This document shows positions 26,349-35,118 of a stretch of 64,000 nt of DNA, in pieces. A program made the translations under genes and the position numbers. The notes below the pieces were generated by a model. The model searched no databases and was not told the DNA's origin. It saw nothing but the letters and a program-made list of their open reading frames with translations. The stretch comes from Oscillospiraceae bacterium. Its GTDB lineage: Bacteria; Bacillota; Clostridia; UBA1212; SIG427. The stretch covers positions 186,001-250,000 of the forward strand of contig SVJE01000001.1 in NCBI GenBank assembly GCA_015069135.1. Direction: 5' to 3'. Within the stretch, counting starts at the first letter, position 1. Every line of letters starts with the position of its first letter.

Positions 26349-27530
26349 TCAGCTGTGCAAGTTTCCTATAGTATCACCAAACTTTTCTTTTAACATATCC
26401 AATGTTTCTTCGAGTTTTTCAAGTTTTTCTCTTTTAATGTTTATTTTCTTATCATCCTCAAAAAGTGTAAGCTGGGATATATCTTCATCTTCTTTAATTA
26501 AGTTTGTTGCTGTGATAGTTATTGTTCGTATTGGTTTGCCATCAGGCCAATAAGATTTTATTAATTCCAGTGCACAAGTTGTAATTTCTCTTGAAATATA
26601 ACTTGGATATAACAGTTTCTTTTGTTTTGAAATTGTTTTGAATTCAGGGTCTTTAATTGCTACTGATATTGTTGAGCATTTTAATTGTTTTTTTCGCAAT
26701 CTTGTTGCAACTGATTCTGATAAACATTTTACACCAAATGAAACTTCTTCCCATTTTGTTAGATCTTTTTTGAATGTATTTCCGTTTCCAACGGATTTTA
26801 CATCGTCGTTTTCGCAAGGTGAAATTACAGGTGAGGTATCAAGGCCATTTGCATATATCCATAAAGTTTCTCCCATTTTACCAAAATGATTTATTAAAAT
26901 CTTCTGATCAGATGATGCTAAATCTCCAATTGTATATATACATAATGAATTTAGTTTTTCTTCTGCTTTGTGTCCTACAAACAGTAAATCTCCCACTGAC
27001 AAAGGAAAAATCTTTTCTTGCCAGTTTTCTAATGAAAATTCTGTAGTTGCGTCAGGTTTTTTATAATCACTTCCAAGTTTTGCAAATACTTTATTAAATG
27101 ATACCCCTACAGATATAGTAAGGCCCAATTCTGATTTAATTCTTTCACGTAGTTTATCTGCAATTTCAACTCCGGAACCGAAAAGATTTTTACTTGCTGT
27201 TACATCAAGCCATGATTCGTCTATACCAAAGGGCTCTACCATGTCTGTATATTCTTTATATATTTCATTAATTCTATCTGAATATTTCTGATAAAGATCA
27301 TGATGGGGTTGAACAAGCACCAACTCCGGACATTTTGATTTTGCCTGCCAAATGGTTTCTGCTGTTTTTATGTTGTATGCTTTTGCAAGATCATTTTTGG
27401 CCAATATAATACCATGACGGTTTTCGGGATTACCGCAAACCGCCATAGGTACGTTCTTTAATTCAGGTTTAAGTGTGCATTCAACGGATGCGTAGAAACC
27501 ATTGCAATCACAGTGAAGAATTGTTCTCAT
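26349..27530 (-). CDS. dinB: DNA polymerase IV (Y-family translesion polymerase)
   Basis: 393 residues. It copies damaged DNA with low fidelity. The palm motifs are clear: ILHCDCNGFYASVE at the N terminus and EPFGIDESWLDVT carrying the acidic catalytic pair; VGVSFNKVFAKLGSDYKKPDATT follows, then the HhH thumb and little finger. The start overlaps the ppa stop by 4 bases (ATGA), an unusual pairing of a translesion polymerase with a pyrophosphatase that would remove its PPi product. No LexA box was sought in detail. Confidence 0.93.
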   Translation of the reverse strand: MRTILHCDCNGFYASVECTLKPELKNVPMAVCGNPENRHGIILAKNDLAKAYNIKTAETIWQAKSKCPELVLVQPHHDLYQKYSDRINEIYKEYTDMVEPFGIDESWLDVTASKNLFGSGVEIADKLRERIKSELGLTISVGVSFNKVFAKLGSDYKKPDATTEFSLENWQEKIFPLSVGDLLFVGHKAEEKLNSLCIYTIGDLASSDQKILINHFGKMGETLWIYANGLDTSPVISPCENDDVKSVGNGNTFKKDLTKWEEVSFGVKCLSESVATRLRKKQLKCSTISVAIKDPEFKTISKQKKLLYPSYISREITTCALELIKSYWPDGKPIRTITITATNLIKEDEDISQLTLFEDDKKINIKREKLEKLEETLDMLKEKFGDTIGNLHS

Positions 27531-28057
27531 CGTATAAAGTTAGCTCTGTAATTATCTATTGCATCCTGGATAATTCTCAATGCTTCATCTCTGTCTCTTA
27601 CTGTATCAACAGCTGTGGATTTACCTTCCAATTGTTTGTATACTTTAAAGAAATGCTCGATTTCTTTAAAAATATGCTGTGGCAAGTCCTGAATTGACTG
27701 ACAGTGATTATATGAAGGATCGCTGAATGGAATAGCAATTATTTTTTCATCATTTTTACCACCATCAACCATGTTGATAACTCCAATAGGATAGCACTGT
27801 ACCAAGGTCATTGGCTGAATTGCCTCACTACAAATAACCAAAACATCTAATGGGTCATTGTCATCACCATAAGTAATAGGAATAAATCCATAATTTGCAG
27901 GGTAGTGGGTTGCAGTGTGTAAAATTCTATCAAGTCTTAAAAGACCCGTCTGTTTGTCTAATTCATATTTTTGTTTTCCACCTTTTGAAATTTCAATAAC
28001 TGCGGTGAAACTTTCCGGTAGGACTCTTGCAGGAGAAATGTCATGCCAGATATTCAT
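27527..28057 (-). CDS. ppa: family I inorganic pyrophosphatase
   Basis: 176 residues, typical length. It hydrolyses PPi in the cytoplasm with Mg2+. The signature GDDNDPLDVLVI (about residue 66) with neighbouring ATHYPANYGFIPITY, the KYELDKQTG strand and VDGGKNDEKIIAI are all in place. It leads a leftward operon with dinB, a membrane protein and a GT2 enzyme, all of which work with PPi-releasing or sugar-phosphate chemistry. A consensus-like promoter lies upstream. Confidence 0.94.
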   Translation of the reverse strand: MNIWHDISPARVLPESFTAVIEISKGGKQKYELDKQTGLLRLDRILHTATHYPANYGFIPITYGDDNDPLDVLVICSEAIQPMTLVQCYPIGVINMVDGGKNDEKIIAIPFSDPSYNHCQSIQDLPQHIFKEIEHFFKVYKQLEGKSTAVDTVRDRDEALRIIQDAIDNYRANFIR

Positions 28058-28093
28058 TTAACATCATCCTTTCATATCTTTTGTAGTATTTAA

Positions 28094-28122
28094 ATTATAT
28101 ATTAAAAGTGAAGGTATAACAA
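28094..28122 (-). promoter_or_regulatory. promoter for the ppa-dinB operon
   Basis: On the minus strand, TTGTTA (complement of 28117-28122) and perfect TATAAT (complement of 28094-28099) with a 17-base spacer. Confidence 0.7.
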
Positions 28123-28357
28123 GGTCGTTTACAAATTAATTAAGAAGGATAAATTTTTACATATATTGTATTACTCCCTTGATGTGCATGACTTTTTTAT
28201 GTAAATGTATAGGGAAATGCTCTGAATATATGCCTGAAATTTGTATTAATATCAGGGCGAATTTAATGATTTTAATGTTGAATCAGGGGGTGTTTTTATA
28301 CTATTTGTTATATAAATAAAATTAAAAGAGAAATGTTAAATTCACACAAATTTATGA
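28123..28357. other. AT-rich intergenic stretch without a recognised gene
   Basis: Between the ppa promoter and the tRNA promoter I see no convincing ORF or RNA family. One imperfect hairpin (GCCTGA and TCAGGGC around 28230-28260) is too weak to call. Confidence 0.4.
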
Positions 28358-28386
28358 TTGACAAGTGTTTTTGGGTATATTATAAT
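28358..28386 (+). promoter_or_regulatory. perfect consensus promoter of tRNA-Ser
   Basis: TTGACA (28358-28363) and TATAAT (28381-28386), both perfect, with a 17-base spacer, 29 bases before the tRNA. Confidence 0.93.
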
Positions 28387-28415
28387 ACACAGGTCGTAAA
28401 AATTTATATGTTAAT

Positions 28416-28507
28416 GGAGAAGTCGCCTAGTTGGTCGAGGGCGCACGACTGGAAATCGTGTAACCGCCAAAAACGGTTCGAGGGTTCGAATCCCTCCTTC
28501 TCCGCCA
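28416..28507 (+). tRNA. tRNA-Ser (GGA)
   Basis: Acceptor stem GGAGAAG pairs with CTTCTCC (28497-28503) followed by the G discriminator and an encoded CCA. The anticodon stem CACGA/TCGTG frames the loop CTGGAAA with anticodon GGA at 28451-28453, reading UCC and UCU. A long variable arm (ACCGCC...GGTT) and a T-arm GAGGGTTCGAATCCCTC confirm a class II serine tRNA. Confidence 0.97.
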
Positions 28508-28512
28508 AAAGA

Positions 28513-28541
28513 AAACATCCAATTTTGTTGGATGTTTTTTT
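28513..28541 (+). terminator. intrinsic terminator of tRNA-Ser
   Basis: A perfect 10-bp stem AAACATCCAA (28513-28522) and TTGGATGTTT (28528-28537) with a 5-base loop, continuing into a T-run. Confidence 0.92.
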
Positions 28542-28542
28542 G

Positions 28543-28571
28543 TTGTTATTTCTCCCGTTAAATGGTATACT
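28543..28571 (+). promoter_or_regulatory. promoter for the hydrolase/acyltransferase operon
   Basis: TTGTTA (28543-28548) and TATACT (28566-28571) with a 17-base spacer, immediately after the tRNA terminator and about 31 bases before the ATG. Confidence 0.6.
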
Positions 28572-28601
28572 TACGGCATATTAAATTTAGAGGAAATACT
28601 A

Positions 28602-30773
28602 ATGAATCCGTCATATGATTTTATACATCTTGCTTTATCTATAATGAAACGCTTTGGCAGAAGTGATAAGCTTACAATTTCCCGACGAGGTATTAATCGC
28701 TTGGGTAAATTAGCCTTTAAATCTTTAGCTGAAAATATAAAATCTGAAGATGTTTCTGTAGGCTCCATACCTTGTTGTTTAATTACTCCAAATGATGTTA
28801 TCTCCTCAGGTGTTATTTTATACCTGCATGGAGGAGGCTATGTTTTAGGTGATTTGGATTATGCAAAAGGTTTTTCTGCCAGATTAGCTGTAAAATGTAG
28901 CACCTCTGTTTTTTGTGTTGGTTACAGATTAGCACCTGAATATCCATTTCCTGCAGCGTTAGAAGATGCGTTGGATGCATATGGTCATCTTTTATCTTCC
29001 GGATATGATGCCTCTCAGATTATTTTGTGTGGAGAAAGCGCAGGTGGAGGTTTGTGTTATTCTTTGTGTTATAAATTAAAAGAAAAAGGTTGGCCTTTGC
29101 CTGCTGGTATTATAGTAAATTCACCATGGACAGATTTAAATTGTAATAGTGAATCATATATTTTAAATAAAGAAAAAGATTTATTTATTACATCAGATCA
29201 ACTACAATTTTATTCAGAAAGCTATACAAATAATAAAGATTTAAATAATCCTTTGATTTCTCCGATTATGGGTAAAATGGATGGGTTTCCTGCGTCTTTA
29301 ATTTTTGTGGGATCTGATGAAATTTTGTTGGATGATTCTGTCAAGTTACATGAATTATTAGAAACATCCGGTTGTGAGAGTAAACTAACAATATCGCCGG
29401 GAAAATGGCACGCATATCTTTTATTTGGGCTAAAAGAAGATGAGGTGGACTTTGAATTAATTTCAAAGTTTATAAGAAAGAAAATACCCGGCAAGAAAAA
29501 ACTTAAATGGATGTCTTTGGACAATGCGGCTAAGATTTTTCCTGCTGCCAGAAGAAGAAACTGGAGCAATGTTTTCAGACTTTCAGCTACACTTAATGAG
29601 GTTATTGATCGAGATATTATGCAATCTGCCTTAGATGTTACTGTAAGACGATTCCCGTCAATTGCTGTCAGAGTTAAAACAGGTTTCTTCTGGTACTATC
29701 TGGAGGAAATAAGACAAGCCCCTGAAATTATTGATGAGAAACCTTACCCCTTATCTAAAATGCCATTTGATGATATTAGAAAATGTGCTTTCAGAGTAAT
29801 TGTATATAATAAAAGAGTTGCGGTTGAATTTTTCCATGCAGTTACTGACGGTAATGGCGGACTGATTTTTTTAAAAACTTTGGTTGCTGAATATGTTTAT
29901 CAGAAATATGGATTTAAAATTCCTTCAACAGATGGTATATTTAATCGTCTTGAAGAACCAACCACTGAAGAGTTAGAAGATAGTTTCCAGAAGAATTGTG
30001 GTCCTAAAGCAGCTTCCAGAAAAGATTCTGATTCATTCAGAATAATGGGTAAAAGAGAAGTTGATGGATTTAAAACAAACACTACATTTATTCTTGATTC
30101 TCAAAATGTAGTTAATGAAGCAAAAAGACTAGGGGTGTCTGTAACAGCATATTTATCAGCTGCATTTATTATTGCAGCCAATAGAATTCAGGAAAAAAGA
30201 GTACGGAATCCTAAAAAATATAAACCTGTTAAAGTTACAGTTCCTGTAAACTTAAGAAATATTTTTTCTTCAAAAACTGTAAGGAATTTCGCTTTATATG
30301 CAAATATAGGAATTGATCCTGCATTAGGTTCATATGAATTTGAAGAAATCTGTGCTTTACTTCAATACGAAATGAAACTGAAAATAACATCAAAGAATAT
30401 GGCAGCGTTAATTCAGACCAATGTTGGAAGTGAAAAACCGATTTTATTAAGACTTACACCATTATTTATTAAAAATATTGTTATGAAGTCAATTTTTAAT
30501 GCTGTTGGTGAGAAAAAAGGTTGCTTTAGTTTTTCAAATCTTGGTGTAGTTAAAGTTCCTGAAGAGTTTTATAACTATGTTGAAAGAATGGATTTTGTAC
30601 TTGGTGTGCAGGCAAATGCACCCTACAATATTTCTTCAATTACTTATAAAGAAAAGCTGTATCTTAATATTATAAGAAACATAAATGAACCTGTTTTTGA
30701 AAAAGAATTAAGTAAAGTATTTAATGAAATTAAACTTCCATACAGAGTAGAAAGCAATTCAAGAGAGGATTAG
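28602..30773 (+). CDS. alpha/beta hydrolase fused to a PapA/alcohol-acetyltransferase-like domain
   Basis: 723 residues in two enzymes. Residues 1-295 are an HSL-type alpha/beta hydrolase: oxyanion motif HGGGYVLGD (about 76), nucleophile elbow GESAGGG (about 146), catalytic aspartate near VGSDEILLDD and histidine in KWHAYLLF. Residues 305-723 match the condensation-like acyltransferase fold, with the catalytic FFHAVTDGNGG standing for HHxxxDG (about 413) and a PVNLRN strand near 550. Such domains are usually separate neighbouring genes. It probably makes or remodels acyl esters. AGAGGAAA precedes the ATG and a DUF6320 gene follows after 7 bases. Confidence 0.82.
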   Translation: MNPSYDFIHLALSIMKRFGRSDKLTISRRGINRLGKLAFKSLAENIKSEDVSVGSIPCCLITPNDVISSGVILYLHGGGYVLGDLDYAKGFSARLAVKCSTSVFCVGYRLAPEYPFPAALEDALDAYGHLLSSGYDASQIILCGESAGGGLCYSLCYKLKEKGWPLPAGIIVNSPWTDLNCNSESYILNKEKDLFITSDQLQFYSESYTNNKDLNNPLISPIMGKMDGFPASLIFVGSDEILLDDSVKLHELLETSGCESKLTISPGKWHAYLLFGLKEDEVDFELISKFIRKKIPGKKKLKWMSLDNAAKIFPAARRRNWSNVFRLSATLNEVIDRDIMQSALDVTVRRFPSIAVRVKTGFFWYYLEEIRQAPEIIDEKPYPLSKMPFDDIRKCAFRVIVYNKRVAVEFFHAVTDGNGGLIFLKTLVAEYVYQKYGFKIPSTDGIFNRLEEPTTEELEDSFQKNCGPKAASRKDSDSFRIMGKREVDGFKTNTTFILDSQNVVNEAKRLGVSVTAYLSAAFIIAANRIQEKRVRNPKKYKPVKVTVPVNLRNIFSSKTVRNFALYANIGIDPALGSYEFEEICALLQYEMKLKITSKNMAALIQTNVGSEKPILLRLTPLFIKNIVMKSIFNAVGEKKGCFSFSNLGVVKVPEEFYNYVERMDFVLGVQANAPYNISSITYKEKLYLNIIRNINEPVFEKELSKVFNEIKLPYRVESNSRED

Positions 30774-30780
30774 GTGGACA

Positions 30781-31476
30781 ATGTATTGTATAAAATGTGG
30801 AGTTGAATTATCTGAAGGACAAAGATTATGTCCTTTATGTAAGACAAAAGTATATCATCCTGACTATTTAAAAGAAGATACTCAACTTATATATCCTGTA
30901 GGTGAATTTAAATCAGAAGAATTTAACAGAAAAGGACTGTTATTTGTTACAACAATTGTTCTTTTACTTGCATCAAGTCTTGTTGTGATATTTGACCTTA
31001 GCATTTCCGGTAAAATTTCCTGGTCTGGTTATGTTGCAGGTGGTATTGTACTTTCATACATAATCTCGATTTTACCGTTGTGGTTCAGAAATCCAAATCC
31101 TGTTATATTTGTTCCCTGTGATTTTGTTGCTGCCGGTGGTTATCTTTTGTATGTTTGTTTGCATACCGGTGGAAAATGGTTTATGTCACTTGCATTTCCG
31201 GTTACATTGTCGCTGGGAATTTTTGTAACGGCGTTTGTAACGTTAATTAAATATGTAAGAAAAGGAAAATTATATATTTATGGTGGTTTTATAATAGCTC
31301 TTGGAATATGGTGCGGTATGATAGAGTTTTTCATGAGATTGTCTTTTCCAGGTTTTTCTTTTATCCATTGGAGTTTATATCCCTTGATTTCATTGACTGT
31401 TATTGGATTAATGCTTATTATAATTGCAATAGTTAAACCATTAAAAGAATCTTTGCGTAAAATGTTTTTTATATAG
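30781..31476 (+). CDS. DUF6320 zinc-ribbon membrane protein
   Basis: 231 residues: an N-terminal zinc ribbon (CIKCGVELSEGQRLCPLC, residues 3-20) and then six membrane helices from about residue 55. The architecture matches the DUF6320 family, found next to alpha/beta hydrolase and acetyltransferase genes in Clostridia. Its role is unknown; the linkage suggests a membrane partner for the acyl-ester enzyme encoded just upstream. Confidence 0.75.
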   Translation: MYCIKCGVELSEGQRLCPLCKTKVYHPDYLKEDTQLIYPVGEFKSEEFNRKGLLFVTTIVLLLASSLVVIFDLSISGKISWSGYVAGGIVLSYIISILPLWFRNPNPVIFVPCDFVAAGGYLLYVCLHTGGKWFMSLAFPVTLSLGIFVTAFVTLIKYVRKGKLYIYGGFIIALGIWCGMIEFFMRLSFPGFSFIHWSLYPLISLTVIGLMLIIIAIVKPLKESLRKMFFI

Positions 31477-31491
31477 AAGAAGGGAAAATTT

Positions 31492-31950
31492 ATGATATTT
31501 GATAATTTAGAAAATTGTGAACTGTACTATGATTTAAATAAAAATATGAATATTGCTTTTGATTTTATTAAAGAAGCAGTTGAAAAAAATTATGATATAG
31601 GCAGATATGAAATTTTGGGAACTGATGTTTTTGCCTTCATTCAGGAATATACAACAAAGCCATCTTGTGAAGGAATGTATGAAGGTCATAAAAACTATAT
31701 TGATATACAGTATATTGTATCTGGTACTGAAATAATAGAGGTCTATGATATTAATAAAGGTAAAGTTAAAGTGAAATATGATTCAACAAAAGATATAGGT
31801 TTTTATCATGATATAGAGAAGGCAAGTTTTGGCGTAGTTGAAAGTAACGAATACGGTATATTTCTTCCTAAGGATTTACATAAGCCCGGAATTTCATTTG
31901 GAAATGTTACTGAGAAAATTAAAAAAATAGTTGTTAAGGTAAAGGTATAA
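31492..31950 (+). CDS. YhcH/YjgK/YiaL family protein
   Basis: 152 residues of the cupin-like YhcH/YjgK/YiaL (DUF386) family. EGHKNYIDIQYIVSGTEIIEV supplies the typical metal-binding residues and FLPKDLHKPGIS the second set. Members accompany sialic-acid, gulonate or beta-galactoside genes and probably handle sugar anomers or acids. No such pathway is adjacent; it lies 2 bases before the alanine symporter. Confidence 0.85.
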   Translation: MIFDNLENCELYYDLNKNMNIAFDFIKEAVEKNYDIGRYEILGTDVFAFIQEYTTKPSCEGMYEGHKNYIDIQYIVSGTEIIEVYDINKGKVKVKYDSTKDIGFYHDIEKASFGVVESNEYGIFLPKDLHKPGISFGNVTEKIKKIVVKVKV

Positions 31951-31952
31951 TT

Positions 31953-33368
31953 ATGAACTTATTAGATAAAATTTCTTCGTTAATATCTTCAACTAACGAT
32001 GTTCTTTACAGCTGGATATTAATTATATTGTTAGTGGTAGGCGGACTGTATTTTTCAATAAGAACTAAATTTGCACAATTTCGTTTGCTTAAAGAGCAAA
32101 TTAATGCAGTAACTGAAAAACCTAAAGATGGTAAAGGTGTATCTTCTTTTCAGGCATTAATGGTATCAACTGCTTCGAGAGTAGGAACCGGTAATATTAT
32201 AGGTGTGTCAACTGCTTTATGTATGGGTGGATTTGGTTCTGTTTTCTGGATGTGGCTTATTGCTATTATCGGAAGTGCGTCAGCTTTTGTTGAAAGTACT
32301 TTGGCTCAGATATTCAAGAAGAAAGGACCCGATGGTTGTTATGGTGGTCCAGCATATTACATCGAAGCAGCTACAAAGAGTAAAATACTTTCAATTATTT
32401 TTTCTGTATTTTTAATATTTACATATGGTGTTGGTTTTAATATGTTGGCATCTTACAACTTGCAATCTACATTCTCGGCATATAGTTTCTATGATACAAA
32501 AACATCTCCATGGATTATTGGTCTGATATTAGCAGGTATTGTTTGTTTTTGCTTATTCGGAGGCGGCAAAAGAATTATAAGCGCCACAACTTTTATTGTA
32601 CCTATAATGGGTATGGCATACATTCTTGTTGCAATTGTTGTAACTTGTTTAAATATTACTTTGCTTCCTGAGCTTTTAAAAAAGATTTTTTCTGAGGCAT
32701 TTAATTTTGGTGCAATTTTTGGTGGATTCAGTGGATCTTGTGTTATGTACGGAATTAAGCGTGGTTTATTTAGTAATGAAGCAGGTGTAGGTTCTGCTCC
32801 AAATGCCTCTGCTTCTGCTGAAGTAACTCATCCGGCTAAACAGGGGTTGGTACAGGTTCTTTCTGTATTTATCGACACAATTCTTGTTTGTTCTGCAACA
32901 GCTTTTTTGTGTATGAGTTCTGGTATTGAGCCTACAGAAGCTATTTCCGGGGCACCATATGTACAGATGTCTATGGAAAAAACGTTAGGCGGTTTTGGTC
33001 CTGCATTTATAACAGTTTCTATGATTTTATTTGCTTTTACAACTTTGTTAGGAAATCTTTTCTATGTTGATAAAAGTATAAACTATATTATGGGTAAAGT
33101 TCCCGGTAAAACGTTTATGACAATCTATTATATAGTTGCATCTACGGTTATTTTCCTTGGTGCAGGGCTTAGCGCAGATTTTTTATGGGATGTGGCAGAC
33201 CTTGCAATGGGTGGAATGACGCTCATAAATATGCCAATTATATTTATACTTGGTAAATATGCCTTTAAGGCTTTGGATGACTACTGTAAACAAAAGAAAA
33301 GCGGAAAGGAACCACAATTTAAAGCTAAAGATATAGGTCTTCCTCATGAAACCGATTATTGGAATTAA
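31953..33368 (+). CDS. alanine:cation symporter family protein (AGCS)
   Basis: 471 residues with about ten membrane helices. AGCS hallmarks are clear: GTGNIIGVSTALCMGG with the preceding ASRVGTGN motif, the GPDGCYGGPAYYIE loop, and KRGLFSNEAGVGSAPNASASAE. It imports alanine or glycine with sodium. It is co-transcribed with YhcH upstream and two small envelope proteins downstream. Confidence 0.92.
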   Translation: MNLLDKISSLISSTNDVLYSWILIILLVVGGLYFSIRTKFAQFRLLKEQINAVTEKPKDGKGVSSFQALMVSTASRVGTGNIIGVSTALCMGGFGSVFWMWLIAIIGSASAFVESTLAQIFKKKGPDGCYGGPAYYIEAATKSKILSIIFSVFLIFTYGVGFNMLASYNLQSTFSAYSFYDTKTSPWIIGLILAGIVCFCLFGGGKRIISATTFIVPIMGMAYILVAIVVTCLNITLLPELLKKIFSEAFNFGAIFGGFSGSCVMYGIKRGLFSNEAGVGSAPNASASAEVTHPAKQGLVQVLSVFIDTILVCSATAFLCMSSGIEPTEAISGAPYVQMSMEKTLGGFGPAFITVSMILFAFTTLLGNLFYVDKSINYIMGKVPGKTFMTIYYIVASTVIFLGAGLSADFLWDVADLAMGGMTLINMPIIFILGKYAFKALDDYCKQKKSGKEPQFKAKDIGLPHETDYWN

Positions 33369-33387
33369 ATATCAGGAGTGGATTTTT

Positions 33388-33771
33388 ATGATTTTCTTTT
33401 TGATTCTTTCAATTTTTATTATTTTAACCGGAATTTTTTCCTTCAAAGAGTCAGTTGTTACCGGTATCGTTGTTTCTGTATGGGGCATATTGGTTTTTAT
33501 TTTTTCAATTTTGGATAATTACATTTTTACCTTGTTCTTTACATTTTTCGGTGCAGGTATGTATTTTCTTGTGTCACTGTTTGTTGTCAGAGATAAAAGT
33601 AAGGTATCTGTTAATTCTTTAAAGAAAGAAGAGAAACCTTCAGGAAACAGAACCATAGAAAAGAAAAAAAGCAGAGAAAGAATAATTGAATCCGGTCTTT
33701 TTAATTTAATTGTTGGTATTGTATTTGTTATAAGTTCAGTTGTTATTCTTATATTACATTTTTTGTTTTAG
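33388..33771 (+). CDS. small membrane protein of unknown function
   Basis: 127 residues from the ATG at 33388 with AGGAG 9 bases upstream; the frame is open to 33346, but that part overlaps the symporter. Three hydrophobic segments at the N terminus, a charged middle (KKEEKPSGNRTIEKKKS) and one C-terminal helix. I recognise no family. The tight operon context (19 bases after the symporter, 12 before a lipoprotein) suggests an envelope role. Confidence 0.6.
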   Translation: MIFFLILSIFIILTGIFSFKESVVTGIVVSVWGILVFIFSILDNYIFTLFFTFFGAGMYFLVSLFVVRDKSKVSVNSLKKEEKPSGNRTIEKKKSRERIIESGLFNLIVGIVFVISSVVILILHFLF

Positions 33772-33783
33772 GAGTATTTGTTT

Positions 33784-34263
33784 ATGCGTAAAAAAATCTT
33801 TATTTTTCTGGTAATCTTTATAATTTTGTTAAGTGGTTGTTATTCTGACGGCTCCATTATAGGTAGTCTTCCGAAGTATAAAAACAAAGAGTTTTATTCA
33901 GATAATTCAGTACAGGATTTTACTAATTTTGGTAAATATGAATATGAGAAGCTTAATGATTCAGATTTTGAAAACAGTGAATATTTTACTAAAGTGGCAG
34001 TAGAAGATATTGAAAGAATAAAGTCATATGTAGAAAATTTTCAATCTGTAGTTGACTCTGTTAAACAAGTTGAACCTGAGTCTGAGTTGGTGAAAAAATT
34101 TAGTTTTAATGTTGAAATAATTGATGAAAATGACTATTTTTATATTAAAACCCGTGAAGGTTCTGCACATTCTGAAGGCAAATACGGTAAGTTTGATAAC
34201 TATTCTGTTTATTTTGTGGATTTAGAAAAAAATATTCTTTATTATTTTCATTGTGATATATAA
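33784..34263 (+). CDS. small lipoprotein of unknown function
   Basis: 159 residues from the ATG at 33784 (AGGAG 9 bases upstream; TTG at 33778 rejected). A lipoprotein signal peptide ends in the lipobox LLSGC with the lipidated cysteine at residue 19. The mature part is about 140 residues, acidic, and looks like a small alpha/beta domain. No family recognised. Confidence 0.65.
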   Translation: MRKKIFIFLVIFIILLSGCYSDGSIIGSLPKYKNKEFYSDNSVQDFTNFGKYEYEKLNDSDFENSEYFTKVAVEDIERIKSYVENFQSVVDSVKQVEPESELVKKFSFNVEIIDENDYFYIKTREGSAHSEGKYGKFDNYSVYFVDLEKNILYYFHCDI

Positions 34264-34280
34264 TTTCGGAGGTTCGTTTT

Positions 34281-35057
34281 ATGGATTGGGAAAGAATTTT
34301 TACTGTTAAACCGGATGAGAAACCATTGGATTATTTTGTTGAGGGAATAAGCAATACCGCTATTTTCAGAACAATGGCTTTCATAGGTGATAGTTTGTCT
34401 TCAGGAGAATTTGAATCAAGAAATCCTGAAGGAAATGCTGACTATCATGATTATTTTGAATATTCGTGGGGACAGTATATTGCCAGAAAGAATGGTCTTA
34501 AAGCATATAATTTTTCAAGAGGAGGTATGACTGCCGGAGGATATCAGGATTGGTTTGCAAGCAGCATGGATTATTGGAACCCAGAATATGCAGCTCAGGC
34601 TTATGTAATTGCATTGGGTGTTAATGATATTATTAACTTTGAGTATGAATTGGGAACTGTTGATGATATTAATTTAGAAAACTGTTGGGAAAATAAGGAT
34701 ACATTTGCAGGCTACTACGGAAGAATAATCCAGCGATATAAAGCTATTCAACCAAGGGCTAAATTCTTCCTTGTTACTATGCCAAGAGAGAATTTTAAAG
34801 ATGATAAAAGAGAAGCTCATGCGAAACTTCTTTACGATATGGCAACATTATTTGATAATTGTTATGTGATTGATTTGTTTAAATACGCGCCTGTGTATGA
34901 TGAAGCTTTCAAGGAGAAGTTTTACCTTTATGGCCATATGACAGCAACTGGTTATATATTTACAGCAAATATTATTGATTCTTATATTGATTACATAATT
35001 CGTAAAAATCCTGATGATTTTAAATATGTTCCATTTATAGGGACCGATTTAAAATAA
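34281..35057 (+). CDS. SGNH/GDSL-family hydrolase
   Basis: 258 residues, no signal peptide. The SGNH blocks are present: FIGDSLSSGEFE (nucleophile serine), FSRGGMTAGG (glycine block), ALGVNDIINF (asparagine block) and GHMTATGY near the C terminus (histidine). Likely a cytoplasmic esterase, for example a carbohydrate deacetylase. Last gene of the 31492-35057 operon, with CGGAGG 10 bases before the ATG and a strong terminator after. Confidence 0.85.
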   Translation: MDWERIFTVKPDEKPLDYFVEGISNTAIFRTMAFIGDSLSSGEFESRNPEGNADYHDYFEYSWGQYIARKNGLKAYNFSRGGMTAGGYQDWFASSMDYWNPEYAAQAYVIALGVNDIINFEYELGTVDDINLENCWENKDTFAGYYGRIIQRYKAIQPRAKFFLVTMPRENFKDDKREAHAKLLYDMATLFDNCYVIDLFKYAPVYDEAFKEKFYLYGHMTATGYIFTANIIDSYIDYIIRKNPDDFKYVPFIGTDLK

Positions 35058-35077
35058 TATTCAAGTTTTTTAAATTC

Positions 35078-35118
35078 AAAAAGCACTGCACGAAACAAAA
35101 ACTTGCAGTGCTTTTTTT
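35078..35118. terminator. bidirectional terminator
   Basis: An 11-bp stem AAAGCACTGCA (35080-35090) and TGCAGTGCTTT (35104-35114) with T-runs on both strands, between converging SGNH and alpha/beta hydrolase genes. Confidence 0.9.

Noticed and set aside
28220..28270. Hairpin GCCTGA/TCAGGGC as a small RNA
   Set aside because: The stem has a bulge, the loop is AT-rich, and no promoter-terminator pair frames it.
28333..28584. Open frame across the tRNA region
   Set aside because: It reads straight through tRNA-Ser and its terminator, so it cannot be a gene.
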